Notes under the pieces: model-generated
Told to the model about the DNA's origin: nothing
The model's input: only the letters and a program-made list of their open reading frames with translations
Databases searched by the model: none
NCBI GenBank assembly: GCA_030679035.1
Contig: JAUXTH010000101.1
Coordinates: forward strand, 62,001-126,000
Origin: Methylobacter sp.
GTDB taxonomy: Bacteria > Pseudomonadota > Gammaproteobacteria > Methylococcales > Methylomonadaceae
DNA length: 64,000 nt
Reading direction: 5' to 3'
Part shown: positions 25,686 to 35,468 of the stretch, piece after piece
How the letters are laid out: every line of letters begins with the position of its first letter
Numbering within the stretch: the first letter of the stretch is position 1
Translations under genes and position numbers: made by a program

Positions 25686-28094
25686 TCACTTTTCCACGGC
25701 AGCTTTTAATACGTCATCGACTTTTTCCAGCCAGACAAACTGGAGTTGGTTTCTTACCGCTTCGGGAATTTCTTCAAAGTCTCTTTGGTTGCGGGCGGGT
25801 AGCATGACTGTTTTTATCCCGGCCCTTGCGGCGGCAATGACTTTCTCTTTAATGCCGCCGACCGGCAACACCAAGCCACGCAGGCTGATTTCTCCGGTCA
25901 TCGCGACATCGTTTTTCACAACCTTTTCGGAAAAAGCCGAATAAAGGGCGGTAAACATCGCGACCCCTGCGCTGGGGCCGTCTTTTGGGATGGCGCCTGC
26001 CGGAACGTGGACATGGATGTCGCTTTTTTCAAAGATTTCCGGGTTTAAGCCCAGCTCATGGGCGCGCGATTTAACTAGGCTTAATGCGGCCTGGGCGCTT
26101 TCCTTCATAACTTCGCCCAACTGGCCGGTCAGGATCAGCTTGCCGTTGCCGGGCACACGGGTGGCTTCGATGAACAGAATGTCGCCGCCGACCGGTGTCC
26201 AGGCCAGTCCTGTCGCAACGCCCGGAACGCTGGTGCGCATCGCGACGTCGCTGTCGAATTTTTTTGGTCCCAGTATGCCGGGAATATGTTCGCTGTCGAT
26301 TTGCTCTTTATCGACAATGCCCTCGGCAATACGCATTGCGATATGACGAAACACGGAGCCGATTTCGCGCTCCAGGTTTCTGCAACCGGCTTCGCGGGTG
26401 TAGTCCTGAATGATGGTCATTATCGCGTTGTCGCTGATGGCGCATTGCTCGGGTGTTAAGCCGCTGCTTTCCAGTTGCCGGTGTACCAGATAGCGTATGG
26501 CAATCTGGAGTTTTTCATCCGAGGTGTAGCCGGTTAATTCGATCACTTCCATGCGGTCGCGCAACGGCGCAGGGATACTGTCCAGCACGTTGGCGGTTCC
26601 GATAAACATGACATGGCTCAGGTCGAACGCTACGCCCAGATAATTGTCGCGGAAGGTCGAGTTCTGCTCGGGATCAAGCACTTCCAGCAACGCGGAAGAG
26701 GGATCGCCCTGAAACCCTGAACCGAGCTTGTCCATTTCATCGAGCATGAATACCGGGTTATTGGTGCCGGCCTTGCGGATGGACTGGATAATATTGCCCG
26801 GCAGTGCGCCGATATAAGTGCGCCGATGACCGCGGATCTCGGCTTCGTCATGGGTACCGCCTAGACTGGCGCGGACAAATTCGCGCCCGGTCGCACGGGC
26901 TATGCTGCGTCCCAAGGAGGTCTTGCCGACGCCGGGCGGCCCGACAAAGCATAAAATGGGGCTCTTGCCGTTCGGGTTCAGTTTGCGCACCGCCAGAAAT
27001 TCCAGGATGCGCTGCTTGATTTTTTCCAGGCCGTAATGGTCTTCGTTAAGGATGTCGCGGGCTTTTGCTATGTCGATAACGCCAGCGCTTGCGACCGACC
27101 AGGGCAGTTCGGTTAGCCAGTCGAGGTAGGTGCGGATCATCGAATATTCGCCGCTGGCATCGGGCATGTGCTGCAAGCGGCCAAGCTCCTTGCGCGCCTG
27201 TTTTTCAACATCTTCCGGCATTTTGGCGGCAGCGATGGCGTTGCTGATTTCTTCAATTTCGGCAGCGCCGCCTTCGTCTTCACCCAATTCCTTTCGGATA
27301 GCTTTCATTTGCTCGCGCAACACAAATTCGCGTTGCTGCTGCCCCATGGTTTCCTGGGTTTTTTCGTTAATCTTGTTGGACAGTTTTAAGACTTCGATTT
27401 GGTAATTAAGCAATTCCAGAATTTTGTCGATACGTTCCTGAATATCGAACAGCGCCAGTATTTCTTGTTTGTCGGTAGGTTTTGAAATCAGGTAACTGGC
27501 AATCAGATCGGCCAGCATCGACGGTGAAACGATTGAGCGAATCGCATTAACCAGCTCATCGGGGGCTTGCCGCGACTGAGTCAGCACTTCCAGGGCTTTT
27601 TGCTTGAGCGTTAGGACTCGCGCTTCGACATCCGGGGTGCTGATTTCAGGCTCTTCGTAACGCTCGATTCGGGCGACCAGAAACGGATAGTCCGGCAAAA
27701 ACTCTTTCACCCTAAAGCGCTGCACGCCCTGGCCAACGACATGATGGGTGCCGTCTGGAGCGGTTATGTAGCGCAAGATTTCCGTCACGGTACCGACAGG
27801 ATGGAGGTCATCCGGGCCGGGCTCTTCGTCTTTGTCGCGTTTTTGCATCAGCAAGCCGATCGGTTTTTCGGAACGCACCGCCTGTTGCACCGCCTCAATA
27901 GAGGCCTTGCGGCCCATCACCAGCGGAGCGACATTTTGCGGGAACAGCACGGTGCCGCGCATGGGTACAATGATAAGCGCATCATTGGGGATAGGCGGGG
28001 ATTGCACAAGAGTCTCCCGCGTAAGCTCGGAAGAGGACTCGTCCGTATCCCCCGATGATCCCAGCAGTAGATTTTTCAGATCCTTGATTTGCAT
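25686..28094 (-). CDS. lon: ATP-dependent Lon protease
   Basis: Lon degrades misfolded and regulatory proteins. The 802-residue product has the Lon N-domain (IVPMRGTVLFPQNVAPLVMG), a coiled central part (QQQREFVLREQMKAIRKELG), the AAA+ domain with Walker A GPPGVGKTSLGR and Walker B VFMLDEMDKL, and the protease domain with the catalytic serine in PKDGPSAGVAM and lysine in GGIKEKVIAAARAG. An extra acidic, Ser-rich stretch (GSSGDTDESSSELTRETL) precedes the N-domain. It is 9 bp downstream of an Hsp20 gene. This pairing suggests a stress-linked second Lon beside a housekeeping copy elsewhere, but that copy would lie outside the window. Confidence 0.96.
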   Translation of the reverse strand: MQIKDLKNLLLGSSGDTDESSSELTRETLVQSPPIPNDALIIVPMRGTVLFPQNVAPLVMGRKASIEAVQQAVRSEKPIGLLMQKRDKDEEPGPDDLHPVGTVTEILRYITAPDGTHHVVGQGVQRFRVKEFLPDYPFLVARIERYEEPEISTPDVEARVLTLKQKALEVLTQSRQAPDELVNAIRSIVSPSMLADLIASYLISKPTDKQEILALFDIQERIDKILELLNYQIEVLKLSNKINEKTQETMGQQQREFVLREQMKAIRKELGEDEGGAAEIEEISNAIAAAKMPEDVEKQARKELGRLQHMPDASGEYSMIRTYLDWLTELPWSVASAGVIDIAKARDILNEDHYGLEKIKQRILEFLAVRKLNPNGKSPILCFVGPPGVGKTSLGRSIARATGREFVRASLGGTHDEAEIRGHRRTYIGALPGNIIQSIRKAGTNNPVFMLDEMDKLGSGFQGDPSSALLEVLDPEQNSTFRDNYLGVAFDLSHVMFIGTANVLDSIPAPLRDRMEVIELTGYTSDEKLQIAIRYLVHRQLESSGLTPEQCAISDNAIMTIIQDYTREAGCRNLEREIGSVFRHIAMRIAEGIVDKEQIDSEHIPGILGPKKFDSDVAMRTSVPGVATGLAWTPVGGDILFIEATRVPGNGKLILTGQLGEVMKESAQAALSLVKSRAHELGLNPEIFEKSDIHVHVPAGAIPKDGPSAGVAMFTALYSAFSEKVVKNDVAMTGEISLRGLVLPVGGIKEKVIAAARAGIKTVMLPARNQRDFEEIPEAVRNQLQFVWLEKVDDVLKAAVEK

Positions 28095-28103
28095 AAGCAG
28101 CCC

Positions 28104-28505
28104 CTATATTTTCCGCAGTGAAATGACCAAACAACCATTCACAAACTCACGCGTGTCGATTTCAAAACGCCCGGCCGGCAATTCTATGTGCCGCTCAAAG
28201 CGGCCATAAGGAATTTCCAGGCGTCGGATATGCGCCTCTGCGCTGTTCGGCAGGTGCCGCTGCCCCTCAATAATCAAATGGTCGCTTTCCAGTATTATGC
28301 TTAAATGCTCCGGGGCAACCCCGGGCAGTGCGATGGTGATTTTGAAATCATAACCGGTTTCGTAGACATCGACAGGCGGTTCCCAAGTGGGTTGTTTGGC
28401 ATTCAAAACCGCCGGTCTGAAGAACTGTCGATGCAGCCGGTCAGCCCGATCCAATATGTCGCAAGCTTCAGCCCACATCCAGGTTTCAAGATCACGTAAT
28501 GGCAT
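28104..28505 (-). CDS. Small heat-shock protein (Hsp20/alpha-crystallin)
   Basis: The 133-residue protein has an alpha-crystallin domain from about residue 45: YETGYDFKITIALPGVAPEH, ILESDHLIIEGQRHLP, RLEIPYGRFERHIELPAG and FVNGCLVISLRKI. The C-terminal IxI/V anchoring tail is absent and the protein ends at the last strand, as in the shorter Hsp20 subclass found beside lon. It holds unfolded proteins for refolding or degradation. Located 9 bp upstream of lon, so they are very likely one operon handing substrates from chaperone to protease. Confidence 0.92.
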   Translation of the reverse strand: MPLRDLETWMWAEACDILDRADRLHRQFFRPAVLNAKQPTWEPPVDVYETGYDFKITIALPGVAPEHLSIILESDHLIIEGQRHLPNSAEAHIRRLEIPYGRFERHIELPAGRFEIDTREFVNGCLVISLRKI

Positions 28506-28545
28506 AAGGTGTTATTCCATTGTTGTTTAACGGTGCTGTGTTCTA

Positions 28546-29061
28546 TTATTCTGCCGGTGTCTGATGGTGCTTAACATGTTCCGGTAGCACGTCACTACCG
28601 TGTTCGCTGATTTGGGCGTCAAACCATTCGTGTAGTGCTTGGACAAACTGGGGATATTCAGTTGAGTAATGAATCTGAGCGCCGTTATCTAAAACCTTAT
28701 ATTCAAATCTTATATCATCGGTTTTTGCCGTTTTTAACCGGGCCAGTCCCGGCATATCAGCGCCGTGCATACGCTCGGTCACAGAGAAATCGCCTTTCCT
28801 GAATTGGTTGGCAATTTCAGATAGATGTGCCTGGATCAATTTTATTTGCCGGGTATCGTCAGCTGATTTGGCAACGACATGTTGAACACCGCCATGAACA
28901 GTTTTAGTAAATGATTGCCGGACTTGATCTAGCGTATACGGAACCACTTGTTGCACGCGTTGATGCACGTCATTAAGTGTTTTCGGGGCGGTTTTTTCAA
29001 GTGCCAACGCTGTCGTAGAAAACAGCAAAAGACCAACCAGTATTAACGGGTAATTTTTCAT
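28546..29061 (-). CDS. Exported protein of unknown function
   Basis: The internal ATG at 29061 is chosen: GAGGAA precedes it and it opens a signal peptide (MKNYPLILVGLLLFSTTALA|LE). The mature part contains FTKTVHGGVQHVVAKSADDT, IQAHLSEIANQFRKGDFSVT, HGADMPGLARLKTA and EWFDAQISEHGSD, a pattern I know from uncharacterised proteobacterial proteins sometimes labelled aspartate carbamoyltransferase. No carbamoyltransferase motif is visible, so that name should not be used. Histidines (HGGVQH, HGADMPG, EHGSD) could bind metal. It lies 40 bp downstream... of nothing: it is upstream of Hsp20 on the same strand with a 40-bp gap. Confidence 0.72.
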   Translation of the reverse strand: MKNYPLILVGLLLFSTTALALEKTAPKTLNDVHQRVQQVVPYTLDQVRQSFTKTVHGGVQHVVAKSADDTRQIKLIQAHLSEIANQFRKGDFSVTERMHGADMPGLARLKTAKTDDIRFEYKVLDNGAQIHYSTEYPQFVQALHEWFDAQISEHGSDVLPEHVKHHQTPAE

Positions 29062-29467
29062 AATCGCATTCCTCGTTGAATTAAAATCCAATATAAATAG
29101 CTTATGGGAGCTGCTAAAGATTGATAGCGGAGTATCCCTTGTTTGTCAACGATGATAAATCCGTACGGCTACTTATCCGTTTTGATGATCTGCAGGAACG
29201 TTGAATAGGTAGTGATACGAATATGATCAATTTCACTCACATGTTATAAATTTCAAGGCGCTGACATATCGGCTTTAAATTATCCAGATCAGAAAATATT
29301 CATTTATTCTCGCCGATAGGCATTAGAGCGGTGGGGCCTCGACAGTACTTGGCTTATGGCTGAGTCTTTCATGGCTCAAGCAACAGGTCGAGACGTGTCA
29401 TGCTACATTGTTTTATATGTAAAAGCACTCTGATAATTGATTTGAAAACTTAAGAGGAGAAGCCAAA
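29062..29467. promoter_or_regulatory. Upstream region of fae with a candidate sigma-70 promoter
   Basis: About 400 bp between the divergent exported-protein gene and fae. A candidate promoter is TTGTTT at 29408-29413 and GATAAT at 29432-29437, 18 bp apart. The ribosome-binding site AAGAGGAGA (about 29451-29460) precedes the ATG. No regulatory protein site is recognised. Confidence 0.45.
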
Positions 29468-29986
29468 ATGAAAATGCCAAAAATCGATAAAGTACTGGTA
29501 GGTGAAGCCCTGGTAGGTGAGGGTAATGAATTAGCCCATATTGACCTGATCATGGGGCCGCGTGGCAGTGCCGCAGAAATTGCATTTTGTATTACTCTGA
29601 CTAACCAGAAGCGGGGTGATAATTCCTTATTGGCGTTGGTCGCGCCCAATCTTATGGCTAAGCCTAATACCGTCATGTTCAACAAAGTCGAAATCAAGAA
29701 CGAGAAGCAGGTAAACCAAATGTTCGGACCGGCGGAACGTGGTGTGGCCAAGGCGGTGGCCGATAGCGTCAAAGAAGGTGTAATACCTCTGGAAGAAGCC
29801 AATGATATATTTATCTGCGTAGGTGTTTTTATTCACTGGGATGCCAAGGACAACAATAAAATCCAGGACTGGAATTATGAAGCCACTAAGCTGGCAATCA
29901 AACGCGCTGTCTCAGGAGAACCGACGCCTGCCGAAGTGATTGCCCAGGAAGGCGTGAAGCATCATCCGCTCGCTGCACACGATTAA
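29468..29986 (+). CDS. fae: Formaldehyde-activating enzyme
   Basis: Fae condenses formaldehyde with tetrahydromethanopterin to methylene-H4MPT, the entry to the archaeal-type C1 oxidation route of methylotrophs. The 172-residue product has the family pattern: [20 protein letters not shown] with the catalytic histidine (AHIDL), [60 protein letters not shown] and [20 protein letters not shown]. Its length is typical of stand-alone Fae. It is monocistronic with a strong ribosome-binding site and a terminator, fitting a highly expressed gene. This is the best single marker of a methylotrophic lifestyle in the window. Confidence 0.97.
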   Translation: MKMPKIDKVLVGEALVGEGNELAHIDLIMGPRGSAAEIAFCITLTNQKRGDNSLLALVAPNLMAKPNTVMFNKVEIKNEKQVNQMFGPAERGVAKAVADSVKEGVIPLEEANDIFICVGVFIHWDAKDNNKIQDWNYEATKLAIKRAVSGEPTPAEVIAQEGVKHHPLAAHD

Positions 29987-30009
29987 AGAGTCAATCAGGG
30001 CATAAAATC

Positions 30010-30042
30010 AAAGGGTTTGCGTGAAAATGAAAGCCCTTTTTT
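30010..30042 (+). terminator. Terminator of fae
   Basis: AAAGGGTTT (from 30010) pairs with AAAGCCCTTT (about 30030-30039) with one bulge, followed by TTTATT. It lies 24 bp after the fae stop. Confidence 0.7.
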
Positions 30043-30135
30043 ATTGTCTGACGCTTGGGTAGGGGAGTTCTACTGTGTTGACCTATATCGGCTAAAAGCA
30101 GCCATTCAAAGGTTACGCAAACCACATAAAAACAT

Positions 30136-30181
30136 CACGAAGATCATGAAGAATGAAACATAAAACTTCGTGATCTTCGTG
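30136..30181. repeat. Inverted repeat with CACGAAGATCA arms
   Basis: CACGAAGATCATGAAG (30136-30151) and CTTCGTGATCTTCGTG (30166-30181) are complementary over 15 of 16 bases. It lies 16 bp beyond the degP-like stop on the minus strand and may double as its terminator. A related CACGAAA-type inverted repeat is at 38436-38570. Confidence 0.6.
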
Positions 30182-30196
30182 GCAAAAACGCCTTAG

Positions 30197-31600
30197 TTAT
30201 TTGTCTACTTTAATCGCCAGAAACACCGGGCTGCCCTGACGCTGTACCAGCATGGCGACCGATTTCCCGGCAGGGAGTTTTTTGACGGCTTTTTCAAAAT
30301 CGTCCGCATCGCGGATTACGTTGTTCTGAATGCGCAAGATCACATCGCCGCGCTGAATTCCGGCATCCTTGGCCGGGCCCTTGCCGACTTCCTGTACCAA
30401 CACGCCGTTTTTAGTAACCTCCAAAGTTTTTCTTTGTTCACCGGTTAAATCAATGACATTAATGCCGAGCCGGTTGTGAGGCAGTTTTGGCGCGGCTTTG
30501 GCTTCCGCCAATTTATCCACTTCTTCCGGCAACAGCCCCACTTTAAATTCGATGGTTTTCACCTCGCCTTGCCGGATGATTTTCAAGGTGGCTTTGTTAT
30601 TGATCGGCGTTATGCCGACCATGGGCGGCAAATCGCCAGAGGATTCGATCGGCTGGCCGTTAAACTCGGTGATAATGTCGCCAATCTGCAATTCGGCTTT
30701 TTCTGCCGGGCTGCCGGGGAGTACTTTGGAAACCAACGCCCCCTGCGGTTTTTTCATGCCGAATGTTTCGGCCAGTTCCCGCGTGACATCCTGTATCTGG
30801 ACGCCCAGCCAGCCGTGCGCGGCTTTGCCGGTGGCTTTTATTTGATCGACGACATTCATCACCACGTCCATCGGGATGGCGAATGAAAGTCCCATAAAAC
30901 CGCCGGTGCGGCTGTAAATCTGGGAGTTGATGCCGACGACTTTGCCTTCCATATTAAACAGCGGTCCACCTGAATTACCTGGATTGATCGCGACATCGGT
31001 CTGGATGAAAGGTACATAATTCCCGCCGGGCAAGCTGCGTCCTTTGGCGCTGACTATGCCGGCCGTGACGGATTGCTCAAACCCGAACGGCGAACCTATC
31101 GCCAGCACCCACTCACCGACCTGGAGTTTGTTTGGATCACCGATGGTAACGGCGGGTAAGTCTTTGGCCTCTACCTTTAATAAGGCGACATCGGTACGCG
31201 CATCGGAGCCGATCACTTTGGCTAGCAGTTCCCGGTGGTCGGATAATTTGACTACGATTTCATCGGCGTCTTTTACCACATGACTATTGGTTAACACGTA
31301 ACCGTCCGGGGAAATAACAAAGCCTGATCCTAATGACGTGGTATCTCTGGGCACATAGCCGCCGCCCTGCTCATTTAAGAAGCGTTTAAAAAACTCTTCC
31401 ATTTCGGGAGGCATGCCCTCAGGCAGCTGCTGCTCTTCTGGAGCATTTTCAGCCTCCGGTGATGCTTTTTGCGTGGTGCTGATATTGACCACGGCAACGC
31501 CATTGGTTTTTACCATTTCGGTAAAATCCGGCAATTGTGCAAATGCGTTTTGATTAAACAAAACGATCAGGAAAAAACACCACTTAATTTTATTGAACAT
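30197..31600 (-). CDS. DegP/DegQ (HtrA)-type periplasmic serine protease
   Basis: The start at 31600 is preceded by GGAGG five bases upstream; the farther ATG at 31612 overlaps that site. After a signal peptide (MFNKIKWCFFLIVLFNQNAFA) comes a trypsin-like domain with His in LTNSHVV, Asp in RTDVALLKVE and Ser in NPGNSGGPLF, then two PDZ domains (HGWLGVQIQDVTRELAETFG... and RLGINVIDLTGEQRKTLEV...). An acidic/proline linker loop (PEEQQLPEGMPPEMEEFFKR) precedes the protease domain, as in MucD/DegQ proteins. It degrades or refolds periplasmic proteins. Monocistronic and divergent from nadB. Confidence 0.95.
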   Translation of the reverse strand: MFNKIKWCFFLIVLFNQNAFAQLPDFTEMVKTNGVAVVNISTTQKASPEAENAPEEQQLPEGMPPEMEEFFKRFLNEQGGGYVPRDTTSLGSGFVISPDGYVLTNSHVVKDADEIVVKLSDHRELLAKVIGSDARTDVALLKVEAKDLPAVTIGDPNKLQVGEWVLAIGSPFGFEQSVTAGIVSAKGRSLPGGNYVPFIQTDVAINPGNSGGPLFNMEGKVVGINSQIYSRTGGFMGLSFAIPMDVVMNVVDQIKATGKAAHGWLGVQIQDVTRELAETFGMKKPQGALVSKVLPGSPAEKAELQIGDIITEFNGQPIESSGDLPPMVGITPINNKATLKIIRQGEVKTIEFKVGLLPEEVDKLAEAKAAPKLPHNRLGINVIDLTGEQRKTLEVTKNGVLVQEVGKGPAKDAGIQRGDVILRIQNNVIRDADDFEKAVKKLPAGKSVAMLVQRQGSPVFLAIKVDK

Positions 31601-31774
31601 ATAAACCTCCATTTAATATCGTTAATGAAATAACTTATGTTGAAAATAACAACCCAGGTATTTGATATAAAATTGTGCTATCACACTAAAAGGCTTTATT
31701 ATCCATCAAAATAACTAAGCGTGTTAGTACAATAATTTTTCCTCTTATTTTGTCCATTTGACTGTCTGCACCTA

Positions 31775-33388
31775 ATGCCTCATTCTCAAAATTACGATGT
31801 CCTTATTATCGGTAGCGGCGGCGCTGGCCTAAGCTTGGCGCTTAAGCTGGCCGATCATTCTCTGCGTATTGCCGTGTTGTCGAAATTCGACTTGACCATG
31901 GGTAGTACCTATTATGCGCAAGGCGGTATATCCGCTGTTTTCGGTGCAGATGATTCCATCGAGTCGCACATTGAAGATACGCTGGATGCGGGTGCCGGGC
32001 TTTGCGATCCTGATATTGTCAGACTGACCGTGACGCATGGGAAAAGTTCTATCGATTGGTTGAGGCAACAGGGTGTGGTTTTTACCGAAGAGCAAACTCC
32101 ATCCGGCGAAGTAAAGTTGCATTTAAATCAGGAAGGCGGGCATTCCCATCGCCGGATCGTGCATACCGCTGATGCAACGGGAAAGGCTGTGTCCTTATCA
32201 CTGATTGAACGCGCTCAGGAACATGCCAATATCGATTTGTTCGAGCATCATAATGTGGTGGAGTTAATCACCAGTTCCAAGGATGCGGAAAAAAGGATTC
32301 TGGGCGCTTATGTGCTGGATTCAAAAAAGCAGGCGGTTAAAACCCTGGCTGCTCGGGTCGTAGTTCTTGCAACCGGCGGCGCAAGCAAGGCTTACCTTTA
32401 CAGCACCAATCCGCACAGTTCTACCGGCGACGGCATCGCCTTGGCTTGGCGCGCAGGCTGCCGGGTCAGCAACATGGAGTTCATGCAGTTTCACCCGACC
32501 TGTCTGTATCATCCGCATGCGCATTCTTTTCTGATCAGCGAGGCGGTAAGAGGCGAGGGCGGCAAGCTGATTCTGCCGGACGGCTCGCCTTTCATGCAGA
32601 ATTTTGATGCTAGGGAGGAGTTGGCGCCTCGGGATATTGTCGCCCGAGCCATTGACCATGAAATGAAAAAACGCGGCATAGATTGCGTTTATCTCGATAT
32701 TAGCCATAAACCGGAACAGTTTATCCGTGAACATTTTCCGACCATTTACCAACAGTGTCTTGAGTTCGATATCGACATTACCAAGCAGCCTATCCCCGTC
32801 GTTCCGGCCGCGCACTATACCTGCGGCGGCGTATTAACCGACAGCTATGCCCGCACCGACATCGCCAATCTTTACGCGATAGGCGAGGTTGCCTGTACCG
32901 GCCTGCACGGCGCCAATCGCATGGCCAGCAACTCGTTACTGGAATGCCTGGTATTTGCGGAGCGGGCCAGCGAGGATATTTTACAGAAACTGCCCGGTAT
33001 TTTGCCGCCGCCGGTCATCCCGGATTGGGACGAATCGAAAGTCAGCGATTCCGATGAAGAGGTGGTTGTTTCTCACAACTGGGATGAATTGCGCCGTTTC
33101 ATGTGGGACTATGTCGGCATCGTCAGGACCGATAAACGCTTAAGCCGGGCTCTGAGCCGGGTGGACTTGCTTAAAAAGGAAATTGCCGAGTATTACAGTA
33201 ACTTTCGCGTTACCAGTGATTTGCTGGAATTGCGCAATCTGGTTATCGTCGCTGAATTAATCATCCGTTGCGCGCAGTTGCGTAAGGAGAGCCGAGGTTT
33301 ACATTACACGTTGGATTACCCGGAAATCGATAACAGCAGGCCTGCGCAAAATTCTGTTTTGACGCCGTCGCCGACTGAACGTCGTTGA
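31775..33388 (+). CDS. nadB: L-aspartate oxidase
   Basis: NadB oxidises aspartate to iminoaspartate, the first step of NAD synthesis. The 537-residue product has the FAD fold [20 protein letters not shown], the [23 protein letters not shown] region typical of Nad[37 protein letters not shown] and [22 protein letters not shown] and [20 protein letters not shown] are also present. It is related to SdhA but the [20 protein letters not shown] and C-terminal helical domain identify NadB. Convergent with the lipoprotein gene, with only 2 bp between the stops. Confidence 0.96.
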   Translation: MPHSQNYDVLIIGSGGAGLSLALKLADHSLRIAVLSKFDLTMGSTYYAQGGISAVFGADDSIESHIEDTLDAGAGLCDPDIVRLTVTHGKSSIDWLRQQGVVFTEEQTPSGEVKLHLNQEGGHSHRRIVHTADATGKAVSLSLIERAQEHANIDLFEHHNVVELITSSKDAEKRILGAYVLDSKKQAVKTLAARVVVLATGGASKAYLYSTNPHSSTGDGIALAWRAGCRVSNMEFMQFHPTCLYHPHAHSFLISEAVRGEGGKLILPDGSPFMQNFDAREELAPRDIVARAIDHEMKKRGIDCVYLDISHKPEQFIREHFPTIYQQCLEFDIDITKQPIPVVPAAHYTCGGVLTDSYARTDIANLYAIGEVACTGLHGANRMASNSLLECLVFAERASEDILQKLPGILPPPVIPDWDESKVSDSDEEVVVSHNWDELRRFMWDYVGIVRTDKRLSRALSRVDLLKKEIAEYYSNFRVTSDLLELRNLVIVAELIIRCAQLRKESRGLHYTLDYPEIDNSRPAQNSVLTPSPTERR

Positions 33389-33390
33389 TG

Positions 33391-33822
33391 CTAAGGATTC
33401 AGCAGCGGTTTGATCGCCAAGGCCGCTTGTTCACAGTCTATAGCTGATTGCTCAACGCGTCGGCTTAGAAAATAACCGATGCTTAAGCCATCAATATCAC
33501 GGGAAGCATATTCGTTAAGATCGGCGCACACCTGTTGCATATGCTGCTCGGCCTGTAGCAAGGCCTGATATTTTTTGCCCTCGTCGCTTTCCAACAACAT
33601 CATCACCTCGCTGGACATACGATTTTGTAAGCGGAACACCTCTTCTACGTGTTGTTCAAACTCTTCACGGGACTGGCCGTTTGCGCCATATCCACCAAAT
33701 AACGAACCGGCACAGCCCGATATTATCGAAGCCATAGCAAGCGTTGCTAAGCTCCGAAGAATAACCCAATACTTACTCCATTTTACCATTTTACTTTTTA
33801 AACCACGCTTTACAAGGCTCAT
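33391..33822 (-). CDS. Small lipoprotein of unknown function
   Basis: A hydrophobic signal (VILRSLATLAMASIISGC) ends in a lipobox ISGC. The mature ~105 residues are helical with heptad-like spacing (REEFEQHVEEVFRLQNRMSS) and two further cysteines (QQVCADL, AIDCEQA). The start is uncertain: ATG at 33822 or at 33789; neither has a strong ribosome-binding site. No known family recognised. Confidence 0.7.
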   Translation of the reverse strand: MSLVKRGLKSKMVKWSKYWVILRSLATLAMASIISGCAGSLFGGYGANGQSREEFEQHVEEVFRLQNRMSSEVMMLLESDEGKKYQALLQAEQHMQQVCADLNEYASRDIDGLSIGYFLSRRVEQSAIDCEQAALAIKPLLNP

Positions 33823-34003
33823 TGACTAAGCCTCAATATACTATAAATTCGTCTCATTTGAGTACGAAAAGAACAATTTTTTTTCATTTTACAGCACTAG
33901 AACGCCTTCATTCTACCCTTGTTTTGTTGTAGTACACACCCATTCTGGGTGTATACTTCGCTACCCCATATTCATAAAATTCAACAAATACGGTGTCAAT
34001 CTG

Positions 34004-35395
34004 ATGACTGAAAAGACAGCAAGCAAATACCTGCTTAACCTTGAAAAACACTTCGCCGCTGACAGTCCGGTATTACTGAAAGCATCAAAAGTTTTTCAGG
34101 AGCTCGATCAAATTGAATATGATCTGGGACTCATCGAAATGGATGAAACGACGGCCAGTAAAAATTCATGGTGGCCAATAATCAGCTTGATTGGCGGCAA
34201 TTCAACGGCCAAATCCAGGTTTATTAACAATTATCTGGGTACGGACACGCTGTTTTCCGGCATTCAAACCTCCAGCCATAAATTCACTGTCTTGCTGCAT
34301 AACAACCAGTCCAACCCGACGACTTTGCCCGGCACTGCGCTGGACGTAGACCACCGGTTCCCGTTTTATCAAATCAGTCGCAAAATCGACCAGCAGCAAC
34401 AAGGCGAAGGGGATCGCATTAATTCTTACCTGGAATTGAAAACACTCAACAGCGACCGCCTGAAAAACAAGCTTTTCATTGATGCACCCAACATTAGCGC
34501 CGCCCCGTCCAATCCGGTTATGTCGCTGTTAACAAAACATATCGTTGATAATTCCGATCTAGCTTTGGTTTTTACCGACGTTTTTGATTCAACATCGCCA
34601 TTGGTCGATGAGTTAATAGAAAACATCGCCCTGAACCAGGATTCCAACAAATTCGTTTATCTGATAGATAAACCGACTGCAATGCTGAATCCATCGAGCA
34701 ACAGTGAAATCATAGCTTCATGGCAAAGAAAACTTGGCGGATTGGGATTAAACACCGGGCAGTTTATTGTCCTGTCCAGCCAGGAAGGCGGCAGCTCTCA
34801 AAATTCGCCTGAATTTGCCCCGATAGACCAGCGCATAGCTAATGTAGGGAATGACCGCACTTACCGGGTGTTGAACTCATTGGAAAAGAATGTGCGTGAA
34901 GTTAATAGCGTGGTGATGCCGGAAGTAAAAAAAGCCATTGGAAACTGGAAAGATCGATCAACCTTTTCCAGTCTGATTGTTATGGGATTTATTGCTACTG
35001 TTGCCATTTTCGCTGAAATAGAAGCAGGCATTCTGGAGTTTCTGATAGATCCCATCATCGGGCCTGCAATAATCGTTACTCTGATAGTCATCATGACGCC
35101 GTTGCATATTATTTTCAGCCGGTTTCAGGCGAAAGTAATCATCAATCAACTTAACGCCCGGCAAAAAGAGCTCCACTTAATGGAAAATTTAGCCGGTATT
35201 TTCGAAAAAAACCTGACCTTTGCCCGCATGATGTTGCCGATTTCCGAGCCCGTTGGCTGGAATAAAAAAACAAAACTTCGTCTGACTCAAATATCCAATA
35301 AAGTAAAAGAATTGGTGCAGTTATTGAATGATAATTTCAGCACCTATGACGGGCCATCCTTAACCAGTCATTCAGATTCATCGGAGTTTAAATAG
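34004..35395 (+). CDS. Dynamin-like membrane GTPase (putative)
   Basis: A P-loop GGNSTAKS occurs at residues 64-71 after an N-terminal helical segment. TSSHKFTVLLHN (about 89-100) is a plausible switch I, FIDAPN (158-163) stands for the DxPG switch II and VYLIDKPTA replaces the N/TKxD base-recognition motif. Near the C-terminus two adjacent membrane segments (FSSLIVMGFIATVAIFAEIE and PIIGPAIIVTLIVIMTPLHI) are followed by a helical tail (QLNARQKELHLMENLAGIFE). G domain, paired membrane segments and a helical stalk fit bacterial dynamin-like proteins or EHD-like GTPases. Some motifs deviate, so nucleotide specificity is uncertain. A small membrane protein gene follows after 73 bp. Confidence 0.65.
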   Translation: MTEKTASKYLLNLEKHFAADSPVLLKASKVFQELDQIEYDLGLIEMDETTASKNSWWPIISLIGGNSTAKSRFINNYLGTDTLFSGIQTSSHKFTVLLHNNQSNPTTLPGTALDVDHRFPFYQISRKIDQQQQGEGDRINSYLELKTLNSDRLKNKLFIDAPNISAAPSNPVMSLLTKHIVDNSDLALVFTDVFDSTSPLVDELIENIALNQDSNKFVYLIDKPTAMLNPSSNSEIIASWQRKLGGLGLNTGQFIVLSSQEGGSSQNSPEFAPIDQRIANVGNDRTYRVLNSLEKNVREVNSVVMPEVKKAIGNWKDRSTFSSLIVMGFIATVAIFAEIEAGILEFLIDPIIGPAIIVTLIVIMTPLHIIFSRFQAKVIINQLNARQKELHLMENLAGIFEKNLTFARMMLPISEPVGWNKKTKLRLTQISNKVKELVQLLNDNFSTYDGPSLTSHSDSSEFK

Positions 35396-35468
35396 CATCT
35401 ATCTGTCCACGGGGCTGGTTATGCCTCGGCGGTTATAACTGGTTTGCAAAATAAGGCTCTAGGTAATT

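Noticed and set aside
28546-29061. Label 'aspartate carbamoyltransferase' for the exported protein
   Set aside because: The protein has a signal peptide and none of the carbamoyl-phosphate or aspartate-site motifs; the name circulates for similar proteins but is not supported.
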